Of a stretch of 64,000 bases of DNA, positions 9,088 to 19,026 are shown piece after piece; positions within the stretch are counted from its first letter, which is position 1; the number at the start of each line of letters is the position of its first letter. Under the pieces are notes generated by a model. That model saw nothing but the letters and a program-made list of their open reading frames with translations. It did no database searches and was not told the origin of the DNA. Made by a program: the position numbers and the translations under genes. Origin of the DNA: CAVVEQ01 sp963828855 (GTDB taxonomy: Bacteria > Chloroflexota > Anaerolineae > Anaerolineales > Anaerolineaceae); assembly GCA_963828855.1 (NCBI GenBank), contig CAWHGB010000002.1, positions 186,001 to 250,000 of the forward strand, given 5' to 3'.

Positions 9088-9123
9088 CTCCTAGTTTATT
9101 TTCTCTCCAATATAGGTAGATAA

Positions 9124-10119
9124 GTGGTAAATAATGAACCCGTTGTTGTCACGCTTTATCTGAAGGAAAACGATCCCTCTTCTGATCAGGTAAGAGGGTG
9201 GGTCGAAGAGATAAATTCCGGGCGTGAATTTAAAATAGTTGAGATTTTCCCAGATTCTGAAAGGGAGGGGGGGAAATTCCAGGAAGAAATGCCATACGTC
9301 CTGGTTGGTCCATATCAATTAAGACCTCCTTTGAATAAAGAGAATCTCGAAATCGCATTGCGCGCGTCCCTTGATAGACAAAAGCAATTATTCGAGAGCC
9401 ACAACGAGGAATTTATAAAACGAAAAGAACGAGGGAAGAATTTCTCGCAATCCGACCAGGCGACATTGTGGCTGACAAAACATTATATGTTTTTGATCAA
9501 CACGTTATTATTTTTTTATGTCGTAGTTCCTTTCCTCGCACCAGTCTTCATGAAAATGGGTTTAGATTCAGCGGGGAAGGCAATTTACCTGATATATAAA
9601 CCACTTTGTCATCAATTCGCTTTTCGTTCCTGGTTTTTCTTCGGCGAACAACCGGTATATCCCCTTGAGATCGCCCCCGTGCCATACCCCATCAAATACG
9701 AAGATCTGATTGATCACGCCCCTTTGGACCCCCTTCAAGCACGAAATTTTAATGGGAATGAAATCTTAGGCTATAAAGTTGCGCTATGCGAACGCGATAT
9801 TGCTCTATGGGGATCCTTGTTGATCACTGGGATTGCTTTTTCACTGACTGGCCGCAAATGGAAAAGGATTCCATTCTTACTTTGGTTGTTGTTGGGTGTT
9901 CTACCCATCCTTATTGATGGAGGTTCCCAGTTCTTGAATTCCATTTTCACATTTTTCCCTGCCAGAGAGAGCACCCCGCTTTTCCGTTCTATCACCGGTG
10001 CTCTTTTCGGAACCCTTACAGGGATGGTAGTTTTTCCCCTAATCGAAGAATCCATGAACGAGACGCGGCAGATACTTTATCGAAAAAAAGTGGCTGCTGA
10101 AACGACTATCGCTAAATAA
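9124..10119 (+). CDS. DUF2085 membrane protein with N-terminal glutaredoxin-like domain
   Basis: 331 residues. Residues 1-80 look like a glutaredoxin/DUF836-type beta-alpha-beta unit (VVVTLYLKENDPSSDQVRGW, then MPYVLVGPYQLRPPLNKENL) but lack a CxxC. From about 120 onward comes the DUF2085 domain, with PLCHQFAFRSWFFFGEQ and ALCERDIALWGSLL, and about four membrane helices. DUF2085 proteins carry conserved Cys/His (PLCHQ) that may bind metal or heme. The start is GTG at 9124, because the nearby ATG at 9134 is out of frame. pgeF follows after three bases. Confidence 0.75.
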   Translation: MVNNEPVVVTLYLKENDPSSDQVRGWVEEINSGREFKIVEIFPDSEREGGKFQEEMPYVLVGPYQLRPPLNKENLEIALRASLDRQKQLFESHNEEFIKRKERGKNFSQSDQATLWLTKHYMFLINTLLFFYVVVPFLAPVFMKMGLDSAGKAIYLIYKPLCHQFAFRSWFFFGEQPVYPLEIAPVPYPIKYEDLIDHAPLDPLQARNFNGNEILGYKVALCERDIALWGSLLITGIAFSLTGRKWKRIPFLLWLLLGVLPILIDGGSQFLNSIFTFFPARESTPLFRSITGALFGTLTGMVVFPLIEESMNETRQILYRKKVAAETTIAK

Positions 10120-10122
10120 TAA

Positions 10123-10905
10123 ATGCGTGCAATCCAGAAAGGTACGATTAAATATTACCAATTCGAGATCTTCCCGGATGATCAAATCGTTCAAGCGGTT
10201 TTCACGCGGCAGGGCGGGGTAAGTCCTGTTCCCTGGGATTCCTTGAACCAGGGGGGAACCACCGGGGATTCACGTGAAAGGGTGATCGAAAATCGCAGGC
10301 TGGCGTTTACCTCGCTCGGTTTGTCGGTCGAATCGATTTTCGATGTGTGGCAAGTGCATGGTTCAAGGATTGTTTCATCCGAGATACCCCGGAATCTGGA
10401 ACAACCCCATGAGAAAGCCGATGGGATCATTACAAAGACAAAAGGGATTACCCTTTTTATGCGATTCGCCGATTGTGTTCCGATTCTCCTTTATGAACCT
10501 GATAAAAAGGTGATCGCAATCGTTCACGCTGGATGGCAGGGAACAGTGAACCGGATTGCCGGCAGCGCGGTGGAGAAAATGGTTCAGGTTCATGGTTGTA
10601 AGAAGGGGAAGATTCTGGCTGGGATTGGCCCTTCCATCGGTCCGGATCATTACGTTGTTAGGGATGATGTGATTTCCCGGGTAAAAGAAGCCTTTCCTCT
10701 TCTGGAGACAAGCTTATTGGAAACAAGAAATGAAATTACCACGTTGAACCTCTGGCAGGCTAATAAAGTGTGTTTGGAGGAAGCGGGGGTGGAGCAAATC
10801 GAAATTGCTGGGTTGTGCACGGCGTGTAATCTTGATGATTGGTTTTCCCACCGGGCAGAGGGAACGAAAACCGGTAGATTTGGCGTTCTTTTCGCTCTAC
10901 GGTGA
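10123..10905 (+). CDS. pgeF: PgeF/YfiH-LACC1 family protein
   Basis: 260 residues of the multicopper-like DUF152 (YfiH) family, whose members act as purine nucleoside phosphorylases/adenosine deaminases and have been linked to removal of wrong amino acids from peptidoglycan. Family residues are VFTRQGGVSP (N-terminal), FADCVPILLY, HAGWQGTV (zinc His) and the C-terminal CTACNLDDWFSHRAEG with Cys/His zinc ligands. The start is ATG 10123, directly after the DUF2085 gene. yggS follows six bases after the stop, an order (yfiH-yggS) common in bacteria. Confidence 0.9.
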   Translation: MRAIQKGTIKYYQFEIFPDDQIVQAVFTRQGGVSPVPWDSLNQGGTTGDSRERVIENRRLAFTSLGLSVESIFDVWQVHGSRIVSSEIPRNLEQPHEKADGIITKTKGITLFMRFADCVPILLYEPDKKVIAIVHAGWQGTVNRIAGSAVEKMVQVHGCKKGKILAGIGPSIGPDHYVVRDDVISRVKEAFPLLETSLLETRNEITTLNLWQANKVCLEEAGVEQIEIAGLCTACNLDDWFSHRAEGTKTGRFGVLFALR

Positions 10906-10911
10906 ACAATT

Positions 10912-11628
10912 ATGGATGCTCGCCAATTCTCTCGTAACCTTGAGATAATCAACTCCAAGATACAGAAAGCTGCCCTCCGGGGTGAACATTCTTTTGATGA
11001 AATTCGACTTATCGCAGTATCCAAGCTACAGCCTATAGAGAAAATTCAAATTGCCCTGGATTGTGGGATTGCGGATTTCGGGGAAAATTACCCAGAGGAG
11101 ACGCTGCAGAAGATCACCAACTTGCCTATGGATTTGGAAACGATCCATTGGCACATGATCGGACACCTTCAATCCAGGAAGGCTCGGATCGTTGCGAAAC
11201 ATTTTGGCTTTATTCATTCCATTGATAGTGTCCATGTCGCTCAGGTTCTTTCGCAGGAGTTGGACAATTCAGACAGAGCTATAAATGGGTTGATCGAATT
11301 GAACTTAACCGGGGAAAGTTCCAAAACAGGTTTTCCTGCCTGGAATGCGGATCACCTGGATGAGTGCCTGGAAAATGTTGGTCAAATCTTATTGATGAAA
11401 CGAATAAATCTGATTGGATTAATGACCATGCCACCGCTGGCAGAAAATCCGGAATCAAGCAGAACAGTGTTTCAGGAATTAAAGAGAATTCAGGATTTAT
11501 TCTCAAGAACTTTTTCGGAATATTCCTGGAAGGAACTCTCGATGGGAACAAGCTTTGATTATGAAGTCGCCATCGAGGAGGGTTCAACAATGGTCCGCAT
11601 CGGACAGGCATTGTTTGGTCCGCGTTGA
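10912..11628 (+). CDS. yggS: Pyridoxal phosphate homeostasis protein (YggS/PLPBP)
   Basis: 238 residues, the standard size of YggS/PROSC. It is a single-domain alanine-racemase-fold barrel that binds PLP without known catalysis. The PLP lysine lies in LIAVSKLQP, followed by FGENYPEE (usually FGENYVQE), WHMIGHLQSRKA, HSIDSVHVA, and the phosphate-binding end LSMGTSFDYEVAIEEGSTMVR. It regulates cellular PLP and amino-acid pools. Confidence 0.95.
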   Translation: MDARQFSRNLEIINSKIQKAALRGEHSFDEIRLIAVSKLQPIEKIQIALDCGIADFGENYPEETLQKITNLPMDLETIHWHMIGHLQSRKARIVAKHFGFIHSIDSVHVAQVLSQELDNSDRAINGLIELNLTGESSKTGFPAWNADHLDECLENVGQILLMKRINLIGLMTMPPLAENPESSRTVFQELKRIQDLFSRTFSEYSWKELSMGTSFDYEVAIEEGSTMVRIGQALFGPR

Positions 11629-11697
11629 TTGCCACTCACCTGGCTATTGCGTTGATCGTCCATTTTGGAATAAAATAATCCCAAGGAATAAATAATC

Positions 11698-12006
11698 GTG
11701 AGTAGAAGTTATCATTTACATGATGGAAAATCCGGATCCGCCCTTGCCGTTCGGATCACTCCAAGGGCAAGCCGAAATGAAATTCGTGAGATCCTGGATG
11801 ATGGAACCGTGAAGATACGCATCACAGCTGCCCCGGTTGAAGGTCAGGCGAATAGCGCATTAATCGATTACTTATCCGATGTGCTTGGGGTGACGAAGTC
11901 GAAACTGGAAATAGTAGCCGGTCAAACCGGGCGGGATAAGATCATCGCAGTTGAAGGAATGACATCAAAAGAGGTACAGGCGAAAGTTCTCCAACACCTC
12001 GCTTGA
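11698..12006 (+). CDS. DUF167 (YggU) family protein
   Basis: 102 residues matching the small DUF167/YggU family: LAVRITPRASRNEI, VKIRITAAPVEGQANSALI and LGVTKSKLEIVAGQTGRDKI. Family structure is a small alpha/beta fold; the function is unknown. It often sits next to yggS, as here. The start is GTG at 11698. It converges on the NACHT-HEAT gene 17 bases away. Confidence 0.9.
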   Translation: MSRSYHLHDGKSGSALAVRITPRASRNEIREILDDGTVKIRITAAPVEGQANSALIDYLSDVLGVTKSKLEIVAGQTGRDKIIAVEGMTSKEVQAKVLQHLA

Positions 12007-12022
12007 ACGCAATAACCACTTT

Positions 12023-14556
12023 TTACTTGAACCCATATTGGACAGGTGAAGGCAACCGAACACCGCACATCACCATCCACCATAAATACTGAAAGACGGA
12101 CTCACGCTGGGGGGTTTGCGCGGCGTAGAAGATATCATAAAAAGCTTTTAAAGAATTCTCATCTGTTACAAATCTCAAGTAATTCAGCGCGGCTAGTTTT
12201 TCTTCCTGGTTTCCGTTTGCCAACGCCTGAACCAGCATCGCCTTGGGGAACTCTCCTTCGGTCAAGGTAGTTCCTTGCCTCGCGGCAAATTGGACCAACC
12301 AGGGAGCCGAATCGGGGTTTGGGAAATGCCTGGGAATATAAACATTCTTCTGGTGGATCATCTCTAACGCCTGGGATGCAGCATTCCTTACAACCCACTG
12401 ACCATCTTCAACTGCAATCTTCTCCAAGAGCGAAACGCACCATTTTTCCCGAACCTGGCTGAAACCGATAACAGCTGCTCTCCGAACAAGGAGGTTATCG
12501 AAGGTCACTGCATTTCGCAGGACATCGTGGCCTTTTTCACCACTGGCAGCCAGGCATTCGGCAGCCACCTGCTGCAAATGTTCCTCTCCTTTGATCAATG
12601 CATCAATAATGGCTTGCCAGGAGACTGAGCCCGGGATATTCGCCAGCGCAAGGCATGCCGCACACCGGACCTCCAGGGAGTGATCCCCCATCATCCGAAT
12701 TAGCTCCTGGGTGACATTTCGATCCCTGGCGACGCCGGCACCCAATGCCGATATTCTTCGTACATCGGGGGAAGGGGAGGTAAAGAGCTGTTTAAAAAGC
12801 ACTGAAAGAGACGTATCCCGGGATGCCACGGCAACTGCCATGAAACTCATTCTCAAACCAAGAGGAATGGTATCCTGTTTGATCAAATAAACCAACCTGC
12901 GCATCAAGTTCACCCGCCATCGGCTTTCCAGCGGTGAATCCTTGAGAAAGCGAGAGGCGATGATTAGATTTCGATGAAGGGGAAGGTCCTCATTTTCAAT
13001 AATCGAGATGATTTCACCCGGCTCGGTATTTTTCCCCGCAATAAATCGCAACCGTTGAAATTCAAGGCTCCAGTATGGGAGGGATAAGGCTTGAGATTCA
13101 GAATCCAACAGACTGGCACAATACGCGATAATCAAGGGATGAGTAATCGTGAATGTGTCTCTACCATGATATGCTCCAGCTGAATTATCCACCAAAGTTC
13201 GAATGATCAGTTCCCCGGAAGATACGATCTTTTTGTTCTTTTCCTTGATCGTACTTGAGTTACTGTCGTTTTGAGCAGCTTCGCCATTCTTGGGATTCTT
13301 TGAAAGCAATTTCTCGGAAACAGATTCAGAAAGTGCTGACTTTTTCTGAGCGACCAGTTCCCTTGAGTATAGAGATAGGTTTTGTGCATTGAATGCATTT
13401 CCTGATATCGAATCCAGATAAGCATCAATTGTCTCTGCAGTCGAAAGTCCTTTTAGCCTGCCGGAAAAGAGAGCCCACAATCTCAATGTCCATTCGAAGG
13501 GGGTAAGAATGCGGTTATCCTCTTCCAGCCATTTCTTCACCAGGCGGGTTGTTTCTCATTTCGGTCCCCGCGAAGTTGAGATATATCTTGTCCATATCTC
13601 GACCCACTTTTCCTGAAACGCCTTCCGCTCCAGCTTGGACCACGAAGCTACACAAAACGCCCGGGATTCAATTCGGTGAAATCCATCGAGGTAATCTTCA
13701 GATGCCGTAGTGATAAATTGAAAATTGGGATATTTACGGATCAACCCTTCCAGGAATTTCACTGCGATCTGAAATTCATCGGGATGTAATTCGTCCAATC
13801 CATCCAGAATGAGAAGGTATTTGTCAGTTGCGATCGATTGCTTAAGATAGGCCAGGCAATTATTCTTGGATTTGAGGAAGTTTTGAGTATTTACTGCGTT
13901 TAATAGAACATCAAACGGATCCGATTCCACTTGGGGGAGAAATTCAGGTCCAACCAGTGAAGGTAAATCGGAATTCTGGTGCGAATCTCATCCACACTTG
14001 GTGACACTGAACAAATGACGGATACAAGGTTAGCTAAGGCGACGCTTTTTCCAGAACCAGCCTGTCCATATAGGACGATGTTTACGCCATTGCGAAGAGT
14101 GTCGAACGCGGAAATTTTCGGGATCGGATACTGGGAAATAAATTCCGGAAAATCAGGCAGGTAGGGTACGACCTGGCTGGTGAGCGTCTCAGGAGGGTAG
14201 GGAAGCAGCGGGTCAACTTCATAAGGCGCTGCCACTAGATTTGGCTCGATCAGGATTTCCTGAAGAGGACAATACTTCGCTGCCAGATGTTGTTTTTGCG
14301 CAAAGAAAAATAGCTCCCGACGGTATATATCTGCGATATTGTTCTGCAATTTCTGCGAGGAGAGGTTTTGATCGATAGACACCGGTTTTGGAGAGGAAGC
14401 TGACTGTGGAATGGAACCAATTCCTGATTCCTTTTCTGCTCGTTGGTTTTTGATCATCTTGCGCAATTTAGTGAAACCCCACAAAAGCAACCCGGCAAAA
14501 AGGATCCCAAGCAGGAATGAGAAATTTTCAAATTGGATTTGAGGGAATCGAAACAT
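12023..14556 (-). CDS. Membrane-anchored NACHT-type NTPase with HEAT repeats, frame interrupted
   Basis: Three open frames form one protein of about 844 residues. The N-terminus (MFRFPQIQFENFSFLLG) has one membrane helix. A NACHT/STAND NTPase module follows, with Walker A LYGQAGSGKS and Walker B LLILDGLDELHP. The C-terminal 400 residues are HEAT repeats (for example VRRISALGAGVARDRNV and LEVRCAACLALANIP). The frame is lost at a five-base G run at 13933-13937. It is lost and regained between about 13600 and 13540, where the intended product probably reads EIWDKIYLNFAGTEMRNNPP before VKKWLEED. I start at ATG 14556, two bases after the zinc-ribbon gene, with which it is probably co-transcribed. 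STAND NTPases are signal-responsive switches; the ligand is unknown. Confidence 0.7.
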
Positions 14557-14558
14557 TT

Positions 14559-15260
14559 TTAACCTGCGTATAGGATCCGCGAACAGGATGGACAAAAAAC
14601 GATTTGATCTGGTGACCGGGCAGCCTGCCACTCGGAGGGGGTGATTGAAACCCCACAGGCAGAACAAGTATCATCTTCAACGATGGTAACGGCGATATTC
14701 TTTTTCTTTTTTCGGATTTCCTCATATTTTACAATGTGTTGCGGTGCAATTTGCGTTACGGCTAACTTTCGCTCGGAATCAAGCCTCCCCAATTCCTTCA
14801 AAATGGCGTCTTTTTCAACCTGGAGTTTAATATTTTGCATTTCCCTGGTTGAAATTCCCTCATTAAGAGTTGCTTGGGCTCGTTCAATCTTCTTCTCGGT
14901 GAACTCAAATTCCTGCATCATCGCTGACAAATCGGATTCTTTTTCAGAGACATATTTATTTAACGAGGCGATCTCTGCCTGGAGAGCCTGCAGCTCTTTT
15001 GGGTTTTGAACTTTTCCCCCATATAGAGAACCTTCACTTTGGTTAATTTTAATTTTCTTACCCTCAACATCCTGATCCATCTGAGCGATCTTATCTAAAA
15101 GGTTGTCTCGATCGTTCTCCAAATTATTAAGGTTTTTCTCGAAGAGATCAATTTCGGATCGATCTTCGATGACATGATGGATTACATCAACCCGTTGCAA
15201 CAATTGATCTCTCTTCGTATCAATTCTTTGCAATTGATATAGATTAAAACTCTGACTCAT
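14559..15260 (-). CDS. C4-type zinc-ribbon coiled-coil protein (CdsZ/DUF164-like)
   Basis: About 233 residues from the ATG at 15260 (MSQSFNLYQLQRIDTK). A long coiled coil fills residues about 5-180 (ENDRDNLLDKIAQMDQDVEG-like heptads). The C-terminal zinc ribbon is CSACGVSITPSEW...FCPSCSRILY. This is the usual architecture of the conserved C4-type zinc-ribbon family, implicated in translation or secretion regulation but not firmly understood. The upstream in-frame extension to 15443 has no family similarity and crosses the divergent gene start, so I rejected it. Confidence 0.85.
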   Translation of the reverse strand: MSQSFNLYQLQRIDTKRDQLLQRVDVIHHVIEDRSEIDLFEKNLNNLENDRDNLLDKIAQMDQDVEGKKIKINQSEGSLYGGKVQNPKELQALQAEIASLNKYVSEKESDLSAMMQEFEFTEKKIERAQATLNEGISTREMQNIKLQVEKDAILKELGRLDSERKLAVTQIAPQHIVKYEEIRKKKKNIAVTIVEDDTCSACGVSITPSEWQAARSPDQIVFCPSCSRILYAG

Positions 15261-15366
15261 AAAAAAGATTATAGGATTGAAATATCGAATACGCAAGCAG
15301 GGGAGGGGTTTCTGGTTCGTTGCGGTTCGTAAAAAGTACTGTATACTGATTTCCATCAATTGACCT

Positions 15367-16897
15367 ATGTCTGACCGCCGAATCATAATCGTCCTTGGTA
15401 TCTTTTTCCTGTTGATCACCCTGCCTTTCTTCACTGCATACATTATGGCAGGGGGTGATCATGTTTTTAGCGGATTCCTGGTCAATCCCCTGGATGGCAA
15501 TTCGTATTTGGCAAAAATGATGGAGGGATACGAGGGCAAATGGGTTTTCACCTTGCCATTCTCACAATCCCCGGGTTCGGGGACATACCTTTTTCTTTTT
15601 TACCTGTTTCTCGGCCACGTTGCCAGGGCTACCGGCCTCCCGTTGGTTCTCACATTTCACCTGGGCCGGATTCTGGCTGTCATATTCCTCATCTTTGTTT
15701 TATATCGATTTCTGCGGGAATATTTCGAGGGTGAAAAGGAAAAAACCAGCCTCACCTTAATGATCGTCCTGCTGGGTTCCGGGTTAGGTTGGTTGTTGCT
15801 TCCCTTTGGGATTAAAACCTCCGATCTGTGGGTGGCGGAGGCATTCCCGTTCCTATCCTCTTTCCAAAATCTGCATTTTCCCCTTGGACTGGGGATGATG
15901 CTCCTCGTTTTGTTAAATTTTTTACAGAAATCGAAATCGATTTTCAGTTTTCCTTCTTTTCTTCTCCGGTTTGGTGCTTGCGATCGTTCTACCATTTGGG
16001 GCAGTAGTGATTGGTTGCGTGATCTTTTTTGAGCAAATTTGGGCATTTTTCCGAAAAGACGCAATTTATCCTGCGAAGATCATATCGTTGGCATTAGGTA
16101 CACTGCCCGTAGTTTTGTATCAATTTCAAATAATCAATTCAAACCCTGAGCTTGCGGTTTGGAATAGCCAGAACCTGACTCCTTCTCCCCCAATTTGGGA
16201 TTTTTTCATTGCATTCTGCCCCGCGTTGGTATTGGCAGGATTGTCAATTTTCCGGAAATCCTGGCCATCCAAACCCGATCTTTTCCATGCCCTTACCACC
16301 TGGCTAATAATTGGTGCGGTGATTATTTACCTGCCGATCGGTATTCAACGCAGATTCATGGTCGGATATTTCCTCCCTGTTTCGATTCTGGCATGCACAT
16401 TCATTCTATCCTTTTCCAACCATAAAACCCGTGTGTTCGGATTCACCGTATTGCTTGCCTCCACTTCGCTGACCCTGATATTAATCGTGATGGCAGTATT
16501 CACTTCCATCACGACAAAAAATCCCTTGATCTTCCTTTCCCGCCCTGAATTCGATGCGATGCGTTGGCTGGATCAGAATTCGCAGCCAGGTGGGTTGACC
16601 CTGGCAGATTCAAGGATGGGTATGTTTCTTCCCGCCTATTCCAGAACGAGGGTGATATATGGTCATCCATTTGAAACAATCAATGCGATAGATAATAAAA
16701 AATCGGTGGATAATTTCTTCAATTGCTCCTTGGAACCAACCCAGGTATTGGAGTTTCTCGCGGGCAATCAGGTAGACTATATTTATTCTTCCAATTTGGA
16801 CCTTCAGAAATGTTATCCATCTTTGAAACAGAATGCTTCAAGGGTATTTCGATCGGGCGAAACCTCCAATTTTGTTGAGATTTACGAACTGAAATGA
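15367..16897 (+). CDS. GT-C-like polytopic membrane protein, frame interrupted
   Basis: Two frames joined near 15945-15970 (T- and C-rich run) give about 510 residues with ten or more hydrophobic helices. The first half has the motif NPLDGNSYLAKMMEG after helix 1 and EAFPFLSSFQNLHFPLG. The second half ends in a soluble domain with MRWLDQNSQPGGLTLADSR. The same order (ITDSNSYLAKM, PESFGFLSFLGIPHI) occurs in the gene at 19013, so the two are paralogues. The acidic residue after helix 1 and the overall layout recall GT-C polyprenyl-phosphate-sugar transferases, but I cannot assign a substrate. First gene of a six-gene operon; it overlaps the YfhO gene by four bases (ATGA). Confidence 0.65.
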
Positions 16898-19026
16898 AAA
16901 AATGGGCGTGGCTGGTTCTATTGATCCCGATTGGGTTGTATCTTCCGAACCTGAACCGATTCACATTCCCGGTACTCTCCAATTATTCTGATTTGTTGAT
17001 CACCCATTGGCCGAACGCGAACTTCATTCACCAGGAAATCCTCCTTCATCACTCATTGCCACTTTGGAATGATTCCATCCTCGCCGGATACCCGTTCTTC
17101 GCCAATCCTCTTTCAGGGCTCTGGTACCTTCCCGGTTGGTTTGCCAACCTGTTTCCAACAGCGAGCGCATTCAACCTGTTGTTTCTAGCTCATATATTCG
17201 CCGGCAGTCTTGGGATCTACCTGATCTTAAAAGATGAAAAACTTCCTATTGAGCTCGCGTTATTAGGTGCCATCGCTTTCGAGATGATGCCGAAATTATG
17301 GGCGCATTTTGGACAGGGTCATGTCAGCCTGGTTTACGCTGTCTGTTTGACCCCCTGGCTGCTTCTACTCACCCGCAGGGCATTCCTCTCCAAACCAGGC
17401 AACATCTACCGTTTTTTACCTGCTTTTTTAATTGCTGGGATCGCCATTGCCGATCCCCGTTGGATTCCTTATGCCATGTTGATCTGGATAATGGATTACG
17501 GGAATTATTTTCGTAAGATTCCTACACCTCCTGCGAGAAAATCCCGTCATTGGTTATTATTCTTCCTTAGCAATATTGGTTTGGGTATCCTCATGGCTTC
17601 GATCCTGATCCTGCCGATGGCACAATATACCCAACTCTCCACACGGAGTCTGATGACGCTGCAGGATACCCTGGCATTCTCGCTGCCAATTTTGAAAATT
17701 CCACTGATTCTTTACCCATCGCCCGGGATCACCGCCGAGTGGGTATTCTATCTAGGGGGGTTGGGATTTATATGTGTATTGTTAGCCGTACTAAATCGGA
17801 AGATCCGATCAGCTTCAATGATCTGGTTGATAATATTTTTCCTGGGTATTGTCATCGCCATTTCCGGGTCCATCCCTGTGCTATCACAACTCTGGAGATT
17901 GCCCGGTCTGAGCTTGATAAGGGTCCCTTCAAGAGCTTTGTTTCTAAGCGGATTTGCAGCTTGTTTTCTGATTTCCCACGTAATACAAGAGATTTTTCAA
18001 CGAACAGTGAACAAGAAAACCACCAACCTGGCATTGGCAGCATGTATTGCAATCGGCGGATTGATTCCCTTGTTTACAGTAATGACTGGCACAACTTTGA
18101 ATTTGGTTGGAGTGATCCAGGGTTCCATATCCCTATTGATTTTCGCTTTGATTTTGTTCTTCATTCTCAATCGGGATTTCCAAACAACCTGGGTCTGGTT
18201 GATTGTGGGATTTCTGCTATTGGATTTTTCCCTATTGAATTTTCAATCCTTTAAATTCGTGGATCAAGTCGTAGCATTTACTCAGGGAAAGTCATATCTA
18301 AAATTCATACAATCCAATCCAATTGATACAACGAGGATATTCACACCCTCCAACAGCTTGCCGCAACAGACGGCAAGCCTGGCGGGGATTGAGATGGTGA
18401 ACGGGATCGATCCGCTTCAATTGAAATCCCTAAACCATTTCCTGCCTTTTTGGACTTCTTCCGGGAAAATATTGGATGGATACAGCGTCACCTTCCCGCC
18501 ATTCCTTACAGGGAATCCAGATTCAGATAACTCGGAAATGGTTCTGGATACAGACAAACTAGGTTTTCTTAATGTAAAATATGTCCTTTCAAAATTTCCC
18601 ATCGAGAATTCCAAGTTGTTACCTGTGGAACAAACCGGGGAAGGGTATATTTACGAAAACCTTGATTTTCGCCCGCGAGCATGGATTCAGAGTGCTTCCG
18701 ATCCGATTGGAAAGAACATCCAGGAAACCCCTTATATACAAAAATCTGCGAATGAGATCAAATTGATCACCAATCAACCCGGTATGCTGGTGCTATCGGA
18801 GGTGTTTTACACCGGTTGGAAAGCCTCGATCGATGGCGACCCCATCCCTATACAACAACAGGAAGGATTATTACGAAGTGTCATTGTGCCTGAAGGAAAT
18901 CATCAGGTGATTTTCACGTTCCAGCCTGACATTTTCTGGATCAGTTTGATAATCACACTATTTACATGCTTGGGATTAATTCTTATGGTAATTATTGAAT
19001 TCCGGGAATCTCATGATCGCCCGTAA
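16894..19026 (+). CDS. YfhO family membrane protein
   Basis: 710 residues, mostly membrane helices, with a C-terminal soluble domain. The YfhO signature is clear: an N-terminal WPNANFIHQEI, then LPLWNDSILAGYPFFANP and SGLWYLPGWFAN; the C-terminus has VLSEVFYTGWKASIDGDPIP (YfhO: YYPGWKAYVDG). YfhO of Gram-positive bacteria is needed for glycosylation of teichoic acids, and relatives are GT-C-type enzymes. It starts with an ATGA overlap on the previous gene and runs into the next. Confidence 0.8.
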   Translation: MKKWAWLVLLIPIGLYLPNLNRFTFPVLSNYSDLLITHWPNANFIHQEILLHHSLPLWNDSILAGYPFFANPLSGLWYLPGWFANLFPTASAFNLLFLAHIFAGSLGIYLILKDEKLPIELALLGAIAFEMMPKLWAHFGQGHVSLVYAVCLTPWLLLLTRRAFLSKPGNIYRFLPAFLIAGIAIADPRWIPYAMLIWIMDYGNYFRKIPTPPARKSRHWLLFFLSNIGLGILMASILILPMAQYTQLSTRSLMTLQDTLAFSLPILKIPLILYPSPGITAEWVFYLGGLGFICVLLAVLNRKIRSASMIWLIIFFLGIVIAISGSIPVLSQLWRLPGLSLIRVPSRALFLSGFAACFLISHVIQEIFQRTVNKKTTNLALAACIAIGGLIPLFTVMTGTTLNLVGVIQGSISLLIFALILFFILNRDFQTTWVWLIVGFLLLDFSLLNFQSFKFVDQVVAFTQGKSYLKFIQSNPIDTTRIFTPSNSLPQQTASLAGIEMVNGIDPLQLKSLNHFLPFWTSSGKILDGYSVTFPPFLTGNPDSDNSEMVLDTDKLGFLNVKYVLSKFPIENSKLLPVEQTGEGYIYENLDFRPRAWIQSASDPIGKNIQETPYIQKSANEIKLITNQPGMLVLSEVFYTGWKASIDGDPIPIQQQEGLLRSVIVPEGNHQVIFTFQPDIFWISLIITLFTCLGLILMVIIEFRESHDRP

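Noticed and set aside
13541..13560. In-frame TGA in the NACHT-HEAT gene as a true stop separating two genes
   Set aside because: An alternative frame through the same bases gives a continuous, natural-looking protein, so two compensating indels explain it better.
14559..15443. Longer start for the zinc-ribbon coiled-coil protein at 15443
   Set aside because: The extra 61 residues have no family similarity and run over the divergent gene start at 15367.
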